A stretch of 60,534 bases of DNA from Candidatus Poseidoniales archaeon (GTDB lineage Archaea > Thermoplasmatota > Poseidoniia > Poseidoniales > Poseidoniaceae). The position numbers were made by a program, and so were the translations under genes. Under the pieces are notes generated by a model. That model saw only the letters and a list, made by a program, of their open reading frames with translations, ran no database searches and was not told where the DNA came from. The stretch lies in the NCBI GenBank assembly GCA_003602575.1, contig QQRY01000057.1:96137-156670 (forward strand). The letters are read 5' to 3'. Of the stretch, positions 18,215 through 27,274 are shown piece after piece (position 1 is the stretch's first letter; every line of letters starts with the position of its first letter).

Positions 18215-19573
18215 TTGAATAAGATTATTCAAGGGCGAAAAGCGGACTTAGATGGCCTTGATTGCTCAAAACATATAATTGATTTTTTAGATGATTTACC
18301 ATCTGACCTTGTAGTAATACTAAACACGATTTGTGAAAATGGTGGTGGAGCATGGATAGTAGGCGGAGCAGTAAGAGACTGGATGATAGGTCACAAACCA
18401 AATGATATCGATATAGCGGTTGATTTAACTCCAGATGAAATGTTAGAAATCTTCCCCGATGCAATTCTAACTGGAGAAGAATTTGGGACTGTTTCTCTGC
18501 GTGGCAGTGATGGTTTGTACCAAGCGACTACACTAAGAACAGATGGAGAGTATACCGATGGTAGAAGACCTGAAAGCGTCACATGGGGAATGTCTCTAAG
18601 GGGGGATCTGGAGCGTCGCGATTTCACCATTAATGCAATGGCTGTAGATGTTGCAAGAAAAGTGCTTTATGACCCTCATGATGGTAGAACTGATATCTCT
18701 AGAGGAATTATTAGAGCTGTTGGTAATGCTCACCAGAGATTATCTGAAGATGGACTTAGAATTATGAGAGCCTATCGATTTGCTGACCGCAGGGGTAGTG
18801 GAGTTTGGGAAATTGAGCATAGTCTTAAACAATCTATTTCTCAACAAAAACATATGCTTGACAATGTTTCTAGAGAGAGAATTTGGATAGAATGGCAAAA
18901 AATACTGGGCGGTCAAAATTCAGGAAAAATAATTGAAAAAATGGCATTAGAAGGTATTTTAGATAGATTTTTGGTCGGGGAATGGAGTAATAAATATCTG
19001 ATTATTGATGCAATGAAGGCGAATCTAGATGGATTTGATAAATTAGAAAAATTTGCACTTCTACTTTCAATTTGCAGCGAAAAGGAAGTGGAAATAATAT
19101 GTTCTAATCTTAAATTATCAAAAAGAGATAGAGAGACTATTCAATCAATTCACATGATGTTTGGGGCTATACCCGAGAAATCAAAGCAATCGATGAGAAA
19201 ATACAGATTTATTCTTGGAGAATTTGCAGAAAAAAATCTAACTCTGGGTATTATTATTTTGAAAAATAATGTTAAGATAAATAATAAAAAATCGGATCAT
19301 TATTCAATTGATGAACTTGAAGAGAGATTGGAAATTTTATTAGAATTAGAGGAATTAAAGACCAACGTACAACCATTGGCTGATGGAAATTGGATAATGA
19401 ATCAAACCGGTTTAACAAAAGGAATTCGGCTAGGAAGATTGAAATCATGGCTGCACACTATTCAAATTGAGAGAGATATCACAAATATTTCTCAAATCGA
19501 AAGAATTCTTTCAACACTATCTTGGGAGAACAGTGATTTTAATAATTGGCCTCAATTAAAATTCCCTCCATGA
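18215..19573 (+). CDS. cca: CCA tRNA nucleotidyltransferase, class II (bacterial type)
   Basis: Adds or repairs the 3' CCA end of tRNAs. The sequence belongs to the class II (bacterial/eukaryotic) poly(A) polymerase-like family rather than the class I archaeal type. It has GGAVRDWMIGHKPNDIDIAVD with the catalytic DxD, the RRDFTINAMA motif, the DGRTDI turn, and the EDGLRIMRAYRFADRR helix that discriminates nucleotides. Length (452 residues) fits class II enzymes. The start is a TTG at 18215, preceded by GGGGTGA. Poly(A) polymerase or A-adding activity cannot be told apart by eye. Most archaea carry the class I enzyme, so this gene is likely a transferred replacement or addition. Confidence 0.9.
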   Translation: MNKIIQGRKADLDGLDCSKHIIDFLDDLPSDLVVILNTICENGGGAWIVGGAVRDWMIGHKPNDIDIAVDLTPDEMLEIFPDAILTGEEFGTVSLRGSDGLYQATTLRTDGEYTDGRRPESVTWGMSLRGDLERRDFTINAMAVDVARKVLYDPHDGRTDISRGIIRAVGNAHQRLSEDGLRIMRAYRFADRRGSGVWEIEHSLKQSISQQKHMLDNVSRERIWIEWQKILGGQNSGKIIEKMALEGILDRFLVGEWSNKYLIIDAMKANLDGFDKLEKFALLLSICSEKEVEIICSNLKLSKRDRETIQSIHMMFGAIPEKSKQSMRKYRFILGEFAEKNLTLGIIILKNNVKINNKKSDHYSIDELEERLEILLELEELKTNVQPLADGNWIMNQTGLTKGIRLGRLKSWLHTIQIERDITNISQIERILSTLSWENSDFNNWPQLKFPP

Positions 19574-19629
19574 TGGCAGTATATTGAAGAGTTAGAATAC
19601 ATAGCACCATACAAGCAGGGTGTGTATTC

Positions 19630-20751
19630 ATGAGTCTGGAACAATTAGAAAGTAAAATCTTATCAGGTGGCGGACTAAACTCTCTAGATGATAATGAACT
19701 TTATCAACTCGCTATACATTTTGTAGGGGACGCGCCACCATCCCACATTCCTAGAGAAACTGTAATCAGTATCCTATCTGAACAAGATTCCATTAAGAAT
19801 TGGCAAAATGATGTGAAGTCTAAAGCTGCTCAAATGGCCTCCGCAAAAGTTACTGAGGCGGTACAGAACATCCAATCTAAGATTGAAGAGGAATCTGATA
19901 ACCCTATGGTTGCAAAGATCAAACAAAGTTTTGGACAGTGGCTAAAAGATTCTGGTCATTCTGTCCAAGAACTAACAGTTAAGCTGGATAAAAATAGAGA
20001 TGGAATAATCTCGATAGAAGAAATCTCAAACTTCATAGTTGAATTAACTGGTAATCAACCTCCAGGCTGGGTACTATCACACATATCCACAATCCTCGAT
20101 AAGAATGGTGATGGTGAAATATTAGTATCCGAACTTTGGCAGTTCTTAGAAGAACTTGGGTTCCAAATGCCCGTTATTGAAGAACCGGTAATCGAAGAGC
20201 CTGAAGTTGAATCTTCAATTATTGAAGAAAATATTATCGAAGAAGATAACCTAGATGAATTTGAAAATGAGTTCAATAATGATTCTATTGAGATTGATAC
20301 TGAAGTAAAGGAGGTCCCTGAAATTATTGATGCTCAAGATTCAACTCCTGAACCGCCTGAAGATAATATTATTGAAGAAAAAACTGTTACTGATGAAATG
20401 GTTTCTACCTCTATAGAAAAGACTATTGAGGAGTTAGGAAATTCCAGATTACACAGTGAAGCAAACCTAATAATCGCTAATTCAGATAGCGGCCCTTGTA
20501 CTCTCAAGGTAGAGCGAATAGAACGTAATTTAATGGTCAGTGATAGTTATAGAGGCGGTAAAACCCTAGTTGGATTACTAGATGGTGGGCCATTTAGTAT
20601 AGCAGTTTTATTCGAGCCAGAATTCAATGATTTCATAGACGATAATGTTAGCAAAAATAAATCGGTTTCGTTTAACGCATCTGTGTTTGAATGGTCGAGT
20701 GGACTTAGACAAGCCAAACTAAAAGGAAAATCTCTTGAAATAAAAGATTAG
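19630..20751 (+). CDS. EF-hand calcium-binding protein
   Basis: A 373-residue cytoplasmic protein with two canonical EF-hand loops at about residues 119-160: DKNRDGIISIEE and DKNGDGEILVSE. Each has acidic or oxygen ligands at positions 1, 3, 5 and Glu at 12, joined by a linker with QPPGW. An N-terminal helical segment of about 110 residues precedes them. A very acidic Ile/Glu/Pro-rich spacer (EEPVIEEPEVES and similar) follows, and then a C-terminal beta-rich domain of about 100 residues that I do not recognise. There is no signal peptide or membrane helix. AGGGTG precedes the ATG. The EF-hand pair closely resembles the pair inserted in the ATP synthase subunit I. It is probably a calcium sensor or buffer. 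Confidence 0.87.
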   Translation: MSLEQLESKILSGGGLNSLDDNELYQLAIHFVGDAPPSHIPRETVISILSEQDSIKNWQNDVKSKAAQMASAKVTEAVQNIQSKIEEESDNPMVAKIKQSFGQWLKDSGHSVQELTVKLDKNRDGIISIEEISNFIVELTGNQPPGWVLSHISTILDKNGDGEILVSELWQFLEELGFQMPVIEEPVIEEPEVESSIIEENIIEEDNLDEFENEFNNDSIEIDTEVKEVPEIIDAQDSTPEPPEDNIIEEKTVTDEMVSTSIEKTIEELGNSRLHSEANLIIANSDSGPCTLKVERIERNLMVSDSYRGGKTLVGLLDGGPFSIAVLFEPEFNDFIDDNVSKNKSVSFNASVFEWSSGLRQAKLKGKSLEIKD

Positions 20752-21917
20752 ACTAGCGAACGTGATATAACTATCCTTTGTACTTCTTGAGTCCCTTCAT
20801 AAATTTGAGTTATTTTAGCATCTCTAAAGAATCTCTCGACTGGGAATTCTTTGGTATAGCCATATCCTCCAAGCACCTGAATTGCCCTTTCTGATACCCA
20901 CATTGCTGTATCTCCAGCGTATAACTTAGCCATACTAGCTTCCTTGGTATGCCTTGGGCCATCATGCTCGTAATGTTGTTGTTTAGCCCATGATGCTTTG
21001 TAAACTAATAATCGTGCAGCATCAATTTTTGTAGCCATATCTGAAAGATAAGACATAATCATTTGATGATATGCTATAGGTTTTCCAAAAGCCTCTCTTT
21101 CATGAGAATACTTCAATGCTGCTTCATACGAACCCTGAGCAATGCCCAATGCCTGTGCAGCTATACCGATTCTACTATTATCAAGTGCATTCATTGCTAT
21201 TGGGAAACCTTTACCTACGCCTTTTAGGACATTCTCAACTGGAACTTTACAGTTCTCTAGAATCAGAGTACAAGTATCAGATGAGCGAATACCTAATTTA
21301 TCTTCCTTCTTGCCTACTTTGAATCCTTCAAAAGAAGACTCTACAATAAATGCAGTAGTACCGCCATGCTTTTTTACTCCATAATCTGGATGATCAACAT
21401 CCTTTGCAAATAGAACCAATATCTTGGCTTGTGCTCCATTAGTGACCCACATTTTTTCTCCATTCAAAATGTAATTCTTACCATCATCTGAAAGTTTTGC
21501 TTTACATATCATTGCTGCTGCATCTGTCCCTGCACCTGCTTCAGAAAGAGAATATGCGCCGACTTCTCCGGCAGCTAGCCTAGTGAGATATTTTTGCTTC
21601 TGTTGTTCATTTCCATGTAGCGAAATTGTTTTTGCACAAAGACCGACATGAACACAAAACATAACGCCAAATGAGGGGTCGACTCTAGAAAGTTCTTCAA
21701 CAATTATTGATTCAGATATATCATCAACTGGCGAACCTCCATATTCTTCAGGAATTGTTACACCTTGCAGACCGTATTCTAGGAATGCTTCCCACTCTTC
21801 GGATGGAGGGATTTGATTCTGGTCTCTGTGCTCTGCAGTAGGACTAAGTGTGGTTTCTGCAAAGTCGCGAACTAGTTCTCTTATCATCTGCTGCTCATCG
21901 TTTTCTGCAAAGTTCAT
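20748..21917 (-). CDS. Acyl-CoA dehydrogenase
   Basis: FAD-dependent alpha,beta-dehydrogenation of acyl-CoA in fatty-acid or branched-chain amino-acid breakdown. It has about 389 residues with the family motifs AGEVGAYSLSEAGAGTDAA (FAD/substrate loop), KMWVTNGAQA, LGIRSSDTC, SRIGIAAQALGIAQGSYEAAL, and the C-terminal IQVLGGYGYTKEFPVERFFRDA, EGTQEVQRIVI. The catalytic Glu is expected in the EGTQEVQR segment. The start at 21917 (MNFAENDEQQ) has GGGAG upstream. The longer ORF in the track includes non-homologous upstream sequence. It is convergent with the EF-hand gene (4-base overlap) and divergent from the GcvH-like gene. Substrate chain length cannot be told from sequence by eye. Confidence 0.94.
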   Translation of the reverse strand: MNFAENDEQQMIRELVRDFAETTLSPTAEHRDQNQIPPSEEWEAFLEYGLQGVTIPEEYGGSPVDDISESIIVEELSRVDPSFGVMFCVHVGLCAKTISLHGNEQQKQKYLTRLAAGEVGAYSLSEAGAGTDAAAMICKAKLSDDGKNYILNGEKMWVTNGAQAKILVLFAKDVDHPDYGVKKHGGTTAFIVESSFEGFKVGKKEDKLGIRSSDTCTLILENCKVPVENVLKGVGKGFPIAMNALDNSRIGIAAQALGIAQGSYEAALKYSHEREAFGKPIAYHQMIMSYLSDMATKIDAARLLVYKASWAKQQHYEHDGPRHTKEASMAKLYAGDTAMWVSERAIQVLGGYGYTKEFPVERFFRDAKITQIYEGTQEVQRIVISRSLV

Positions 21918-22037
21918 ATTGCTCCCAATACAACCCAAAAGGCCGTGTTTCTTAACCCGTTTGTATAAATGAAAAGTTTTAATTCCCCCAAATTGTTCAT
22001 ATACAATGCCCTTGAGGCGCGTAAAGGAGGACATGAA

Positions 22038-22439
22038 ATGGATGAAGAAACAGTTCAGTTTAAGGTTGCACACAATAGAAAATACTCTACAGACCACTTG
22101 TGGTATCAAGAGAAAGATGATAGGCTTATGATAGGAGTAAGCGAATTTTTAAAATTTGAAATCGGAGAAGTACTTCGAATAATTTTGCCTCAGGCTGAAA
22201 CCGAAGTAGATGAAGGAGACGGTATGTTTTCAATATGGACTTCAGAAGAAAAACTTCCGTTTGCTGCACCATTCTCTGGTCTAATTACAGATGTTAATGG
22301 GGAAGTAGAATATAGTCCACACTTAGCCAATGAATCACCTTATGATCTTGGATGGATTATAATTCTTGAACCTCACAACTTAGACCTTGAACTATTATTG
22401 GACCCTGATGAATACGTTGACTACTTAGCAGAACTTTGA
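22038..22439 (+). CDS. Glycine cleavage system H-like lipoyl protein
   Basis: A small (133-residue) lipoyl carrier. The GcvH fold is shown by the YSTDHLWYQ opening, the VGVSEF-like strand, the lipoylation hairpin WTSEEKLPFAAPFSG with the modifiable Lys, and the end NESPYDLGWIIIL. Neighbouring P and T proteins of the cleavage system are not in the window. It may serve a distant glycine cleavage complex or act as a general lipoate relay. The ATG at 22038 has AAAGGAGG 7 bases upstream, so the longer ORF start at 21969 is rejected. It is followed 16 bases later by a phosphoribosyltransferase gene. Confidence 0.88.
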   Translation: MDEETVQFKVAHNRKYSTDHLWYQEKDDRLMIGVSEFLKFEIGEVLRIILPQAETEVDEGDGMFSIWTSEEKLPFAAPFSGLITDVNGEVEYSPHLANESPYDLGWIIILEPHNLDLELLLDPDEYVDYLAEL

Positions 22440-22455
22440 TTTGGAGTTACCAATC

Positions 22456-23025
22456 ATGGATTCTATGGAAGTCTTGAGGCAAAGTTTGGCTAACGCACCA
22501 GTAATTTGGAAAGGCGATTATCCTTATTTTATCCATCCTATTACCGATGGAGTTCCTAGATTGGATGCAAAAGTTCTTTCCGCAGTCACAGACTTATCCA
22601 TCGAAGCGATTGATTGGTCGACAGTAGATTTGATTCTTGGTATTGAGGCAATGGGACTTCCATTGACTTCACCAATTAGCGTAAAAACTGGAGTTCCATT
22701 AGTCATTGCTAGGAAAAGAGAATATGGGCTTGAAGGAGAAGTTGTAATCGATCAAAACACAGGTTATTCTAAGGGAGCAATGTACCTTAACGACATCAAA
22801 CCGGGAGAAAAAATTGTTATTGTTGATGATGTCCTGTCTACTGGAGGAACCCTAGATTCTATAATCGAGGGTGTTAAAAAAACTGGAGCACAAATCCAAG
22901 ATATCTTAGTTGTTGTAGAAAAAGGCAAAGGCCTACAAATGTTAAAATCAAAATATCCGGAAATTAATATTGATTCACTGGTTAAGTTAGAAATGGATGG
23001 AGAGAAAATTATTCTCTTGGAATAA
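22456..23025 (+). CDS. Purine phosphoribosyltransferase (archaeal Hpt/Apt-like)
   Basis: Transfers phosphoribosyl from PRPP to a purine base (hypoxanthine, guanine or adenine) in salvage. The PRPP-binding loop IVIVDDVLSTGGTLDS is intact. The N-terminal part (YPYFIHPITDGVP) and LGIEAMGLPLTSPISVKTGVP resemble archaeal hypoxanthine and adenine phosphoribosyltransferases. About 189 residues, the usual size. The ATG at 22456 is chosen because GGAG lies 9 bases upstream; the TTG at 22441 is the ORF-track start. Dph2 follows on the same strand after 11 bases. Base specificity is uncertain. Confidence 0.88.
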   Translation: MDSMEVLRQSLANAPVIWKGDYPYFIHPITDGVPRLDAKVLSAVTDLSIEAIDWSTVDLILGIEAMGLPLTSPISVKTGVPLVIARKREYGLEGEVVIDQNTGYSKGAMYLNDIKPGEKIVIVDDVLSTGGTLDSIIEGVKKTGAQIQDILVVVEKGKGLQMLKSKYPEINIDSLVKLEMDGEKIILLE

Positions 23026-23036
23026 ATGGTGATTTT

Positions 23037-24146
23037 ATGGATTTGGATAGACATGATTTTGAATTAGATGATTTAGTCGCTAGGATTAAAGAAAATGACA
23101 ACCGTCTAATCGCATTGCAAGTTCCTGAAGGTTTGAAAATGCAAGCCTTAGAAATGATGGATGAGATTGAGTCTGAAACCAGTGCCAAGGTAGTATTAGC
23201 AGCCGACCCATGCTATGGTGCATGTGATTTAGTGCATGATAAAATGAGTATGATGGGTGTTGAACTAGTTGCACACATGGGACATTCTCAGATGAATATT
23301 GATTCAGGCATGCCAACTCAATTTATCGATGTTACCTATGATGGAGACCCTGAACTATCACCGATATTACCATTCCTTGAAGCACATAGAAATATGGCAA
23401 TAAAAAGAAAAGAAGATCAGAATACAGAAGCAGATATTTCCGATGAACAAGCAAAAGAGCGCTTCTTGGACGCAGTAGGAAGAATCTCACCACTTACTGA
23501 CACAAAACTGGGCCTAGTTGGCTCAATTCAACACTTACACCTACTACCTGAATTCCACGACCGTTTAGAAAAAGCGGGTTATGATGTAACAATACCAATC
23601 GGTGGTGCGAGACTTTCTTTTCCTGGGCAAGTACTTGGGTGCAACTACTCCGGAGATGACCCTTCTATAGGTCATTACTTATTCCTAGGTTCGGGTGACT
23701 TTCACCCAATTGGACTTGTCTTACATACCGGAAAACCATTAGCAATGCTAGACCCTTACACAGGAGATGCTGAAGAAATGTCTCTAGAGAGGATTGAAAG
23801 AATCCTAAGACAAAGATTTGGTTTGATTATGTCTTGCAGTGATGCTCAGTCATTTGGAATACTAATCGGAGAAAAGCCTGGACAAATGCGTCGAAGCCTA
23901 GCCCTAAAAATGAAAAGAATGTTAGAAAAACATGGTAAGAAAGGATATCTGTTAGCTCTTGAGCACGTAGGCCCTGATTTGATTGATTTCTATCCCGTCG
24001 ACGCATTTGTCAATACTGCATGCCCCAGAATTGCTATTGACGATGCTATCAGATACCGTAAACCTTTGATCACTCCTTTTGAACTTGAAGTAGCACTCGG
24101 CGAGAAAAAGTGGGAAGCAGGTTATATGTTTGATGAGATTCCTTGA
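23037..24146 (+). CDS. dph2: Diphthamide biosynthesis radical enzyme Dph2
   Basis: Carries out the first step of diphthamide synthesis on elongation factor 2, transferring the 3-amino-3-carboxypropyl group of SAM by non-canonical 4Fe-4S radical chemistry. 369 residues with the family's three repeated domains. The three cluster cysteines are visible as ADPCYGACD, VLGCNYSG and FVNTACPR. The N-terminal ALQVPEGLKMQA is typical. Residues after DGDPELSP include a charged insertion (about 120-145) not usual for the family. An archaeal hallmark gene: bacteria lack diphthamide. The ATG at 23037 is placed 11 bases after the phosphoribosyltransferase stop. Confidence 0.94.
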   Translation: MDLDRHDFELDDLVARIKENDNRLIALQVPEGLKMQALEMMDEIESETSAKVVLAADPCYGACDLVHDKMSMMGVELVAHMGHSQMNIDSGMPTQFIDVTYDGDPELSPILPFLEAHRNMAIKRKEDQNTEADISDEQAKERFLDAVGRISPLTDTKLGLVGSIQHLHLLPEFHDRLEKAGYDVTIPIGGARLSFPGQVLGCNYSGDDPSIGHYLFLGSGDFHPIGLVLHTGKPLAMLDPYTGDAEEMSLERIERILRQRFGLIMSCSDAQSFGILIGEKPGQMRRSLALKMKRMLEKHGKKGYLLALEHVGPDLIDFYPVDAFVNTACPRIAIDDAIRYRKPLITPFELEVALGEKKWEAGYMFDEIP

Positions 24147-24222
24147 AAGGTCTATTTATCGATAAAATAACATCTAAATTATCCGTATATTCAATAACGG
24201 TTGGCATGAGGCTTCCAATGTT

Positions 24223-25422
24223 ATGAATAGTTATCTTGACAGAATCGGTGCTGGGTTTATTATTTCTAATCCAGAGGCACTAGACTTTGATTTTGTTCCA
24301 AATGAAATTGTAGGGAGAGAAACTATTCAATTAGAGTTGGCTAATAAGTTTGCAATGATAGATAGACATGATTCTAGTTGTAGAGCAATAATCACTGGCC
24401 CAGTCGGTAGTGGTAAAACCGTTTTAGCCAAAACCTTCTGTAGTGATTTACAACGACATTTAGCAAATAAAAGAGATATTATGATTGCTCATGTTAACTG
24501 TAGAAATGCTTCAACAAGCACCAGAGTAGTCCAAAGAATACTCCATGAAATAGACCCAGGACACCCTGACAGAGGGTTATCGATGGGAGAACTACTACTT
24601 AGTCTAAGGAAATTAACTCGTAAAAATTCATCTCACTTGATTGTAGTACTGGATGAAGTAGACCATATGCTACGGAAATCTGGTGATGATTTACTTTACC
24701 AATTACTAAGAATTGATGAGGACCAACAAGGAAAAGGAACTCTTTCTTTGATTTTGATAAGTCAAGAACAGGTTCTAGATGTTCTTGAAACTGCGGTAAT
24801 CTCGAGAATGGGTAAAACTAATCTTATGCATATTCCGCCTTATGACTTTGAAGGTCTCGGTAAAATTGCAAGACAAAGAGCATCTTTAGCACTAAATGAA
24901 GGAACCTATTCTGAGGAAATTATGGATCTGATCGCTGAAAAAGCCGTTCAAAGTGGTGATGCGCGATTGGTCATTGAACTTATCAAAGCCGCAGCAGAGA
25001 CAAGTGAATTTAGACAGGACGCACACACACAGAGGAAAATAACAGTGCAAGATGTTTATTCACAGGATAAGGCTTTAGCGATTGATGTAATTAGTGAAAT
25101 TCAAACCGTTGATGACTTGAGAACTCATGAAATGTTAGTTTTATTGAGTATCTGTCGAAGACTTCGTAAAGAAGAATCGATGACTACTGGGGATGTTGAA
25201 CAATTATATGCCGTTGTATGTGAAGAATATGGTCAAAAAATGAAGAGTCATACCACAATTTGGAAATATATCAAGGAGCTAGAAAAGCGACAAATAATTT
25301 CTTCGAGAATAGCAACTATCTCTGATGGAAGAGGTAGAACCACTCACCTTAGAATGCCACATTTTCTACCAACAGACTTGGTAAATCGAGTTGAAATGCT
25401 TCTAAAAAAGCGATTGAAATGA
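24223..25422 (+). CDS. Orc1/Cdc6 replication initiator
   Basis: An AAA+ ATPase that binds replication origins and loads the MCM helicase. 399 residues with Walker A GPVGSGKT (about 58-65), Walker B VVLDEVD (about 141-147), a sensor-1 region SLILISQEQ and an arginine-containing sensor-2 segment (SGDARLVIELIKAA). A C-terminal winged helix (about 300-395, with SHTTIWKYIKELEKRQII) binds DNA. The ATG at 24223 lacks a clear Shine-Dalgarno and lies about 35 bases after a TATAT stretch. The 76-base gap upstream contains no obvious origin-recognition-box repeats. The gene precedes the S6e-aIF2 gamma cluster on the same strand. Confidence 0.93.
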   Translation: MNSYLDRIGAGFIISNPEALDFDFVPNEIVGRETIQLELANKFAMIDRHDSSCRAIITGPVGSGKTVLAKTFCSDLQRHLANKRDIMIAHVNCRNASTSTRVVQRILHEIDPGHPDRGLSMGELLLSLRKLTRKNSSHLIVVLDEVDHMLRKSGDDLLYQLLRIDEDQQGKGTLSLILISQEQVLDVLETAVISRMGKTNLMHIPPYDFEGLGKIARQRASLALNEGTYSEEIMDLIAEKAVQSGDARLVIELIKAAAETSEFRQDAHTQRKITVQDVYSQDKALAIDVISEIQTVDDLRTHEMLVLLSICRRLRKEESMTTGDVEQLYAVVCEEYGQKMKSHTTIWKYIKELEKRQIISSRIATISDGRGRTTHLRMPHFLPTDLVNRVEMLLKKRLK

Positions 25423-25498
25423 AATTTTATCCCTCACTTTCCATGCGGTGGGCATAAATACGGGTCGATGTTCGGCAAGATGTCTTAGAGGGATTACT

Positions 25499-25990
25499 AT
25501 GGCTGTTGGTCAACAAGGAGAATTTGTAGCTGTCGTCAACGACACAAACCCAAAGAGTGGCGGTAAAGCCTACTCACTGAAAATTAGTGGTAATAACCAT
25601 GCCCAATTACTTGGAAAGAAGATTGGAGACGAAATCGATGGAATGTTCGTCGGCGAAGGTGAATCAATCCTTAGTGGATACAAACTTGTTATTACCGGTG
25701 GTTCTGATAAAACTGGAACTCCTCTTAGAAGAGATTTATCCGGCGGTTCAAGACAATCTATTTTGGTAACCCGCTCTACTGGATTTAAGGGTCATAACCT
25801 TGTTTTCAAGACCAAAGGCGGAGAGAAGAAGCGTTTTAGATACAAGCCTGATGGTTTGAGAAAGAGAAGGTTCTTCAGAGGAAACACAATCAATCAAGAC
25901 ACTAGACAAATTAATCTAAAGGTCATAGAAGCAGGGAAGAAATCTCTTGCTGACATATTGTCATCACAAACCGAGGAATCATCGGAGTGA
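25499..25990 (+). CDS. rps6e: 30S ribosomal protein S6e
   Basis: A small-subunit ribosomal protein confined to archaea and eukaryotes. About 163 residues, starting MAVGQQGEFVAVVNDTNPKSG. Conserved elements include LLGKKIGDEIDG, LVITGGSDKTGTPLRRDLSGG and the basic RYKPDGLRKRRFFRGNTI stretch. The ATG at 25499 is preceded by GAGGGA. The ORF-track start at 25448 adds 17 unrelated residues. It lies upstream of aIF2 gamma on the same strand, an arrangement known from several archaea. Confidence 0.96.
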   Translation: MAVGQQGEFVAVVNDTNPKSGGKAYSLKISGNNHAQLLGKKIGDEIDGMFVGEGESILSGYKLVITGGSDKTGTPLRRDLSGGSRQSILVTRSTGFKGHNLVFKTKGGEKKRFRYKPDGLRKRRFFRGNTINQDTRQINLKVIEAGKKSLADILSSQTEESSE

Positions 25991-26026
25991 ATCCCGAGAG
26001 GGTTATCGTAGATTGGGAGGGAGCAA

Positions 26027-27265
26027 ATGTCACGAAAGCTTCCTTCACAACCAACTGTCAACATTGGACTAGTTGGTCATGTTGATCATGGAAAAACAAC
26101 TCTTACTAAGGCTCTTTCTGGAATCTGGACTGATACCCATTCAGAAGAAAGAAAGCGTGGTATATCTATAAAGTTAGGATATGCAGATACTGCATTTTAC
26201 AAAACAAAAGATGGGGTTTACTATCCATCTGGAAGACATCCTAAAGGAGAAAAGGATTCCAAAGAAGATTTACAACGAGTTGTTTCCTTTGTCGACGCTC
26301 CAGGTCACGAAACGCTGATGGCAATTATGATTACTGGGGCATCAATTATGGATGGAGCACTTCTAATGGTGGCTGCCAATGAAACATGTCCTCAACCTCA
26401 AACTAGAGAACATTTGATGGCACTAAATATTTCTGGAATCAAGAATATTATTGTTGTACAAAATAAAATTGATTTAGTCAGTAAAGAAAGAGCGATTGAA
26501 TCTTATAGTGAAATAAAGAATTTCCTTAAGGGTACGGTTGCTGAGGATTCTCCTATTATTCCTGTTTCTGCACATCACGATGTCAACTTAGATGTACTTA
26601 TTGAAGCGATTGAAAGTTCTATTCCTACCCCAGATAGAAGTTCTGATACACGTTCTATTATGCATGTAGCTCGTTCCTTTGACATAAATAGGCCAGGAAC
26701 AAGACCGACTAAAATGCGTGGTGGAGTTATTGGCGGTAGTATCATTGAAGGTGAATTCAAGATTGGAGATGAAATTGAAATTGGACCTGGAAGAAAAATT
26801 CAGAAGGGCTCAAAAACTCATTGGGAGCCTATTGCTGCTACTGTAAGCAGTATGCAAGGTGGAGGAAATAATCTCGAAACCATGCATGCTGGTGGTTTGT
26901 GTGGTATGGCTACTGAATTAGATCCATCGATTACCAACTCAGATAATCTATCTGGTCAAGTTGTTGCTTTGAAAGGAAATCTACCTGAGGTTCGCTCAAA
27001 TGTTAAGATTTCAGTTAATTTGATGGAACACATGGTTGGAGGAGACTCTAGTAATCCTGATAAAATTCAACCTCTGAGAAATAATGAGATGCTTATGATA
27101 AACGTTGCAACTGCAACATCAGTTGGAGTAACTCGAAACGCTGAGAAAACTAGAACAAATTTAGAACTTAGATTACCTATATGCGTTGATTCCGGCCAAA
27201 GAGTGTCGCTGTCTAGAAGAATTGGTTCAAGATGGCGTCTAATTGGCTATGGAATCATAGAATAG
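26027..27265 (+). CDS. eif2g: Translation initiation factor aIF2, gamma subunit
   Basis: The GTPase subunit of archaeal initiation factor 2, which delivers methionyl initiator tRNA to the small ribosomal subunit. 412 residues, standard length. G1 GHVDHGKTTL, switch regions with HSEERKRGISIKLGYAD, G3 DAPGHE, G4 NKIDLV and the G5 region VSAHH are all present. Domains II and III follow (RSFDINRPGTRPTKMRGGVIGGSI). The zinc-knuckle cysteines of some archaeal homologues are absent; a KDGVYYPSGRHPKG segment occupies that place. GGGAGGGAGC precedes the ATG. It is flanked by S6e and a PIN-domain gene. Confidence 0.97.
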   Translation: MSRKLPSQPTVNIGLVGHVDHGKTTLTKALSGIWTDTHSEERKRGISIKLGYADTAFYKTKDGVYYPSGRHPKGEKDSKEDLQRVVSFVDAPGHETLMAIMITGASIMDGALLMVAANETCPQPQTREHLMALNISGIKNIIVVQNKIDLVSKERAIESYSEIKNFLKGTVAEDSPIIPVSAHHDVNLDVLIEAIESSIPTPDRSSDTRSIMHVARSFDINRPGTRPTKMRGGVIGGSIIEGEFKIGDEIEIGPGRKIQKGSKTHWEPIAATVSSMQGGGNNLETMHAGGLCGMATELDPSITNSDNLSGQVVALKGNLPEVRSNVKISVNLMEHMVGGDSSNPDKIQPLRNNEMLMINVATATSVGVTRNAEKTRTNLELRLPICVDSGQRVSLSRRIGSRWRLIGYGIIE

Positions 27266-27274
27266 GTGAGAATT

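Noticed and set aside
20161-20400. Repeated IEEP/IIEE codons in the EF-hand protein as a DNA repeat element
   Set aside because: It is an acidic low-complexity protein spacer with drifted codons; there is no exact nucleotide repeat array.
24147-24222. A replication origin directly upstream of orc1/cdc6
   Set aside because: The gap is only 76 bases and shows no repeated origin-recognition boxes or long AT-rich unwinding element. An origin may lie elsewhere.
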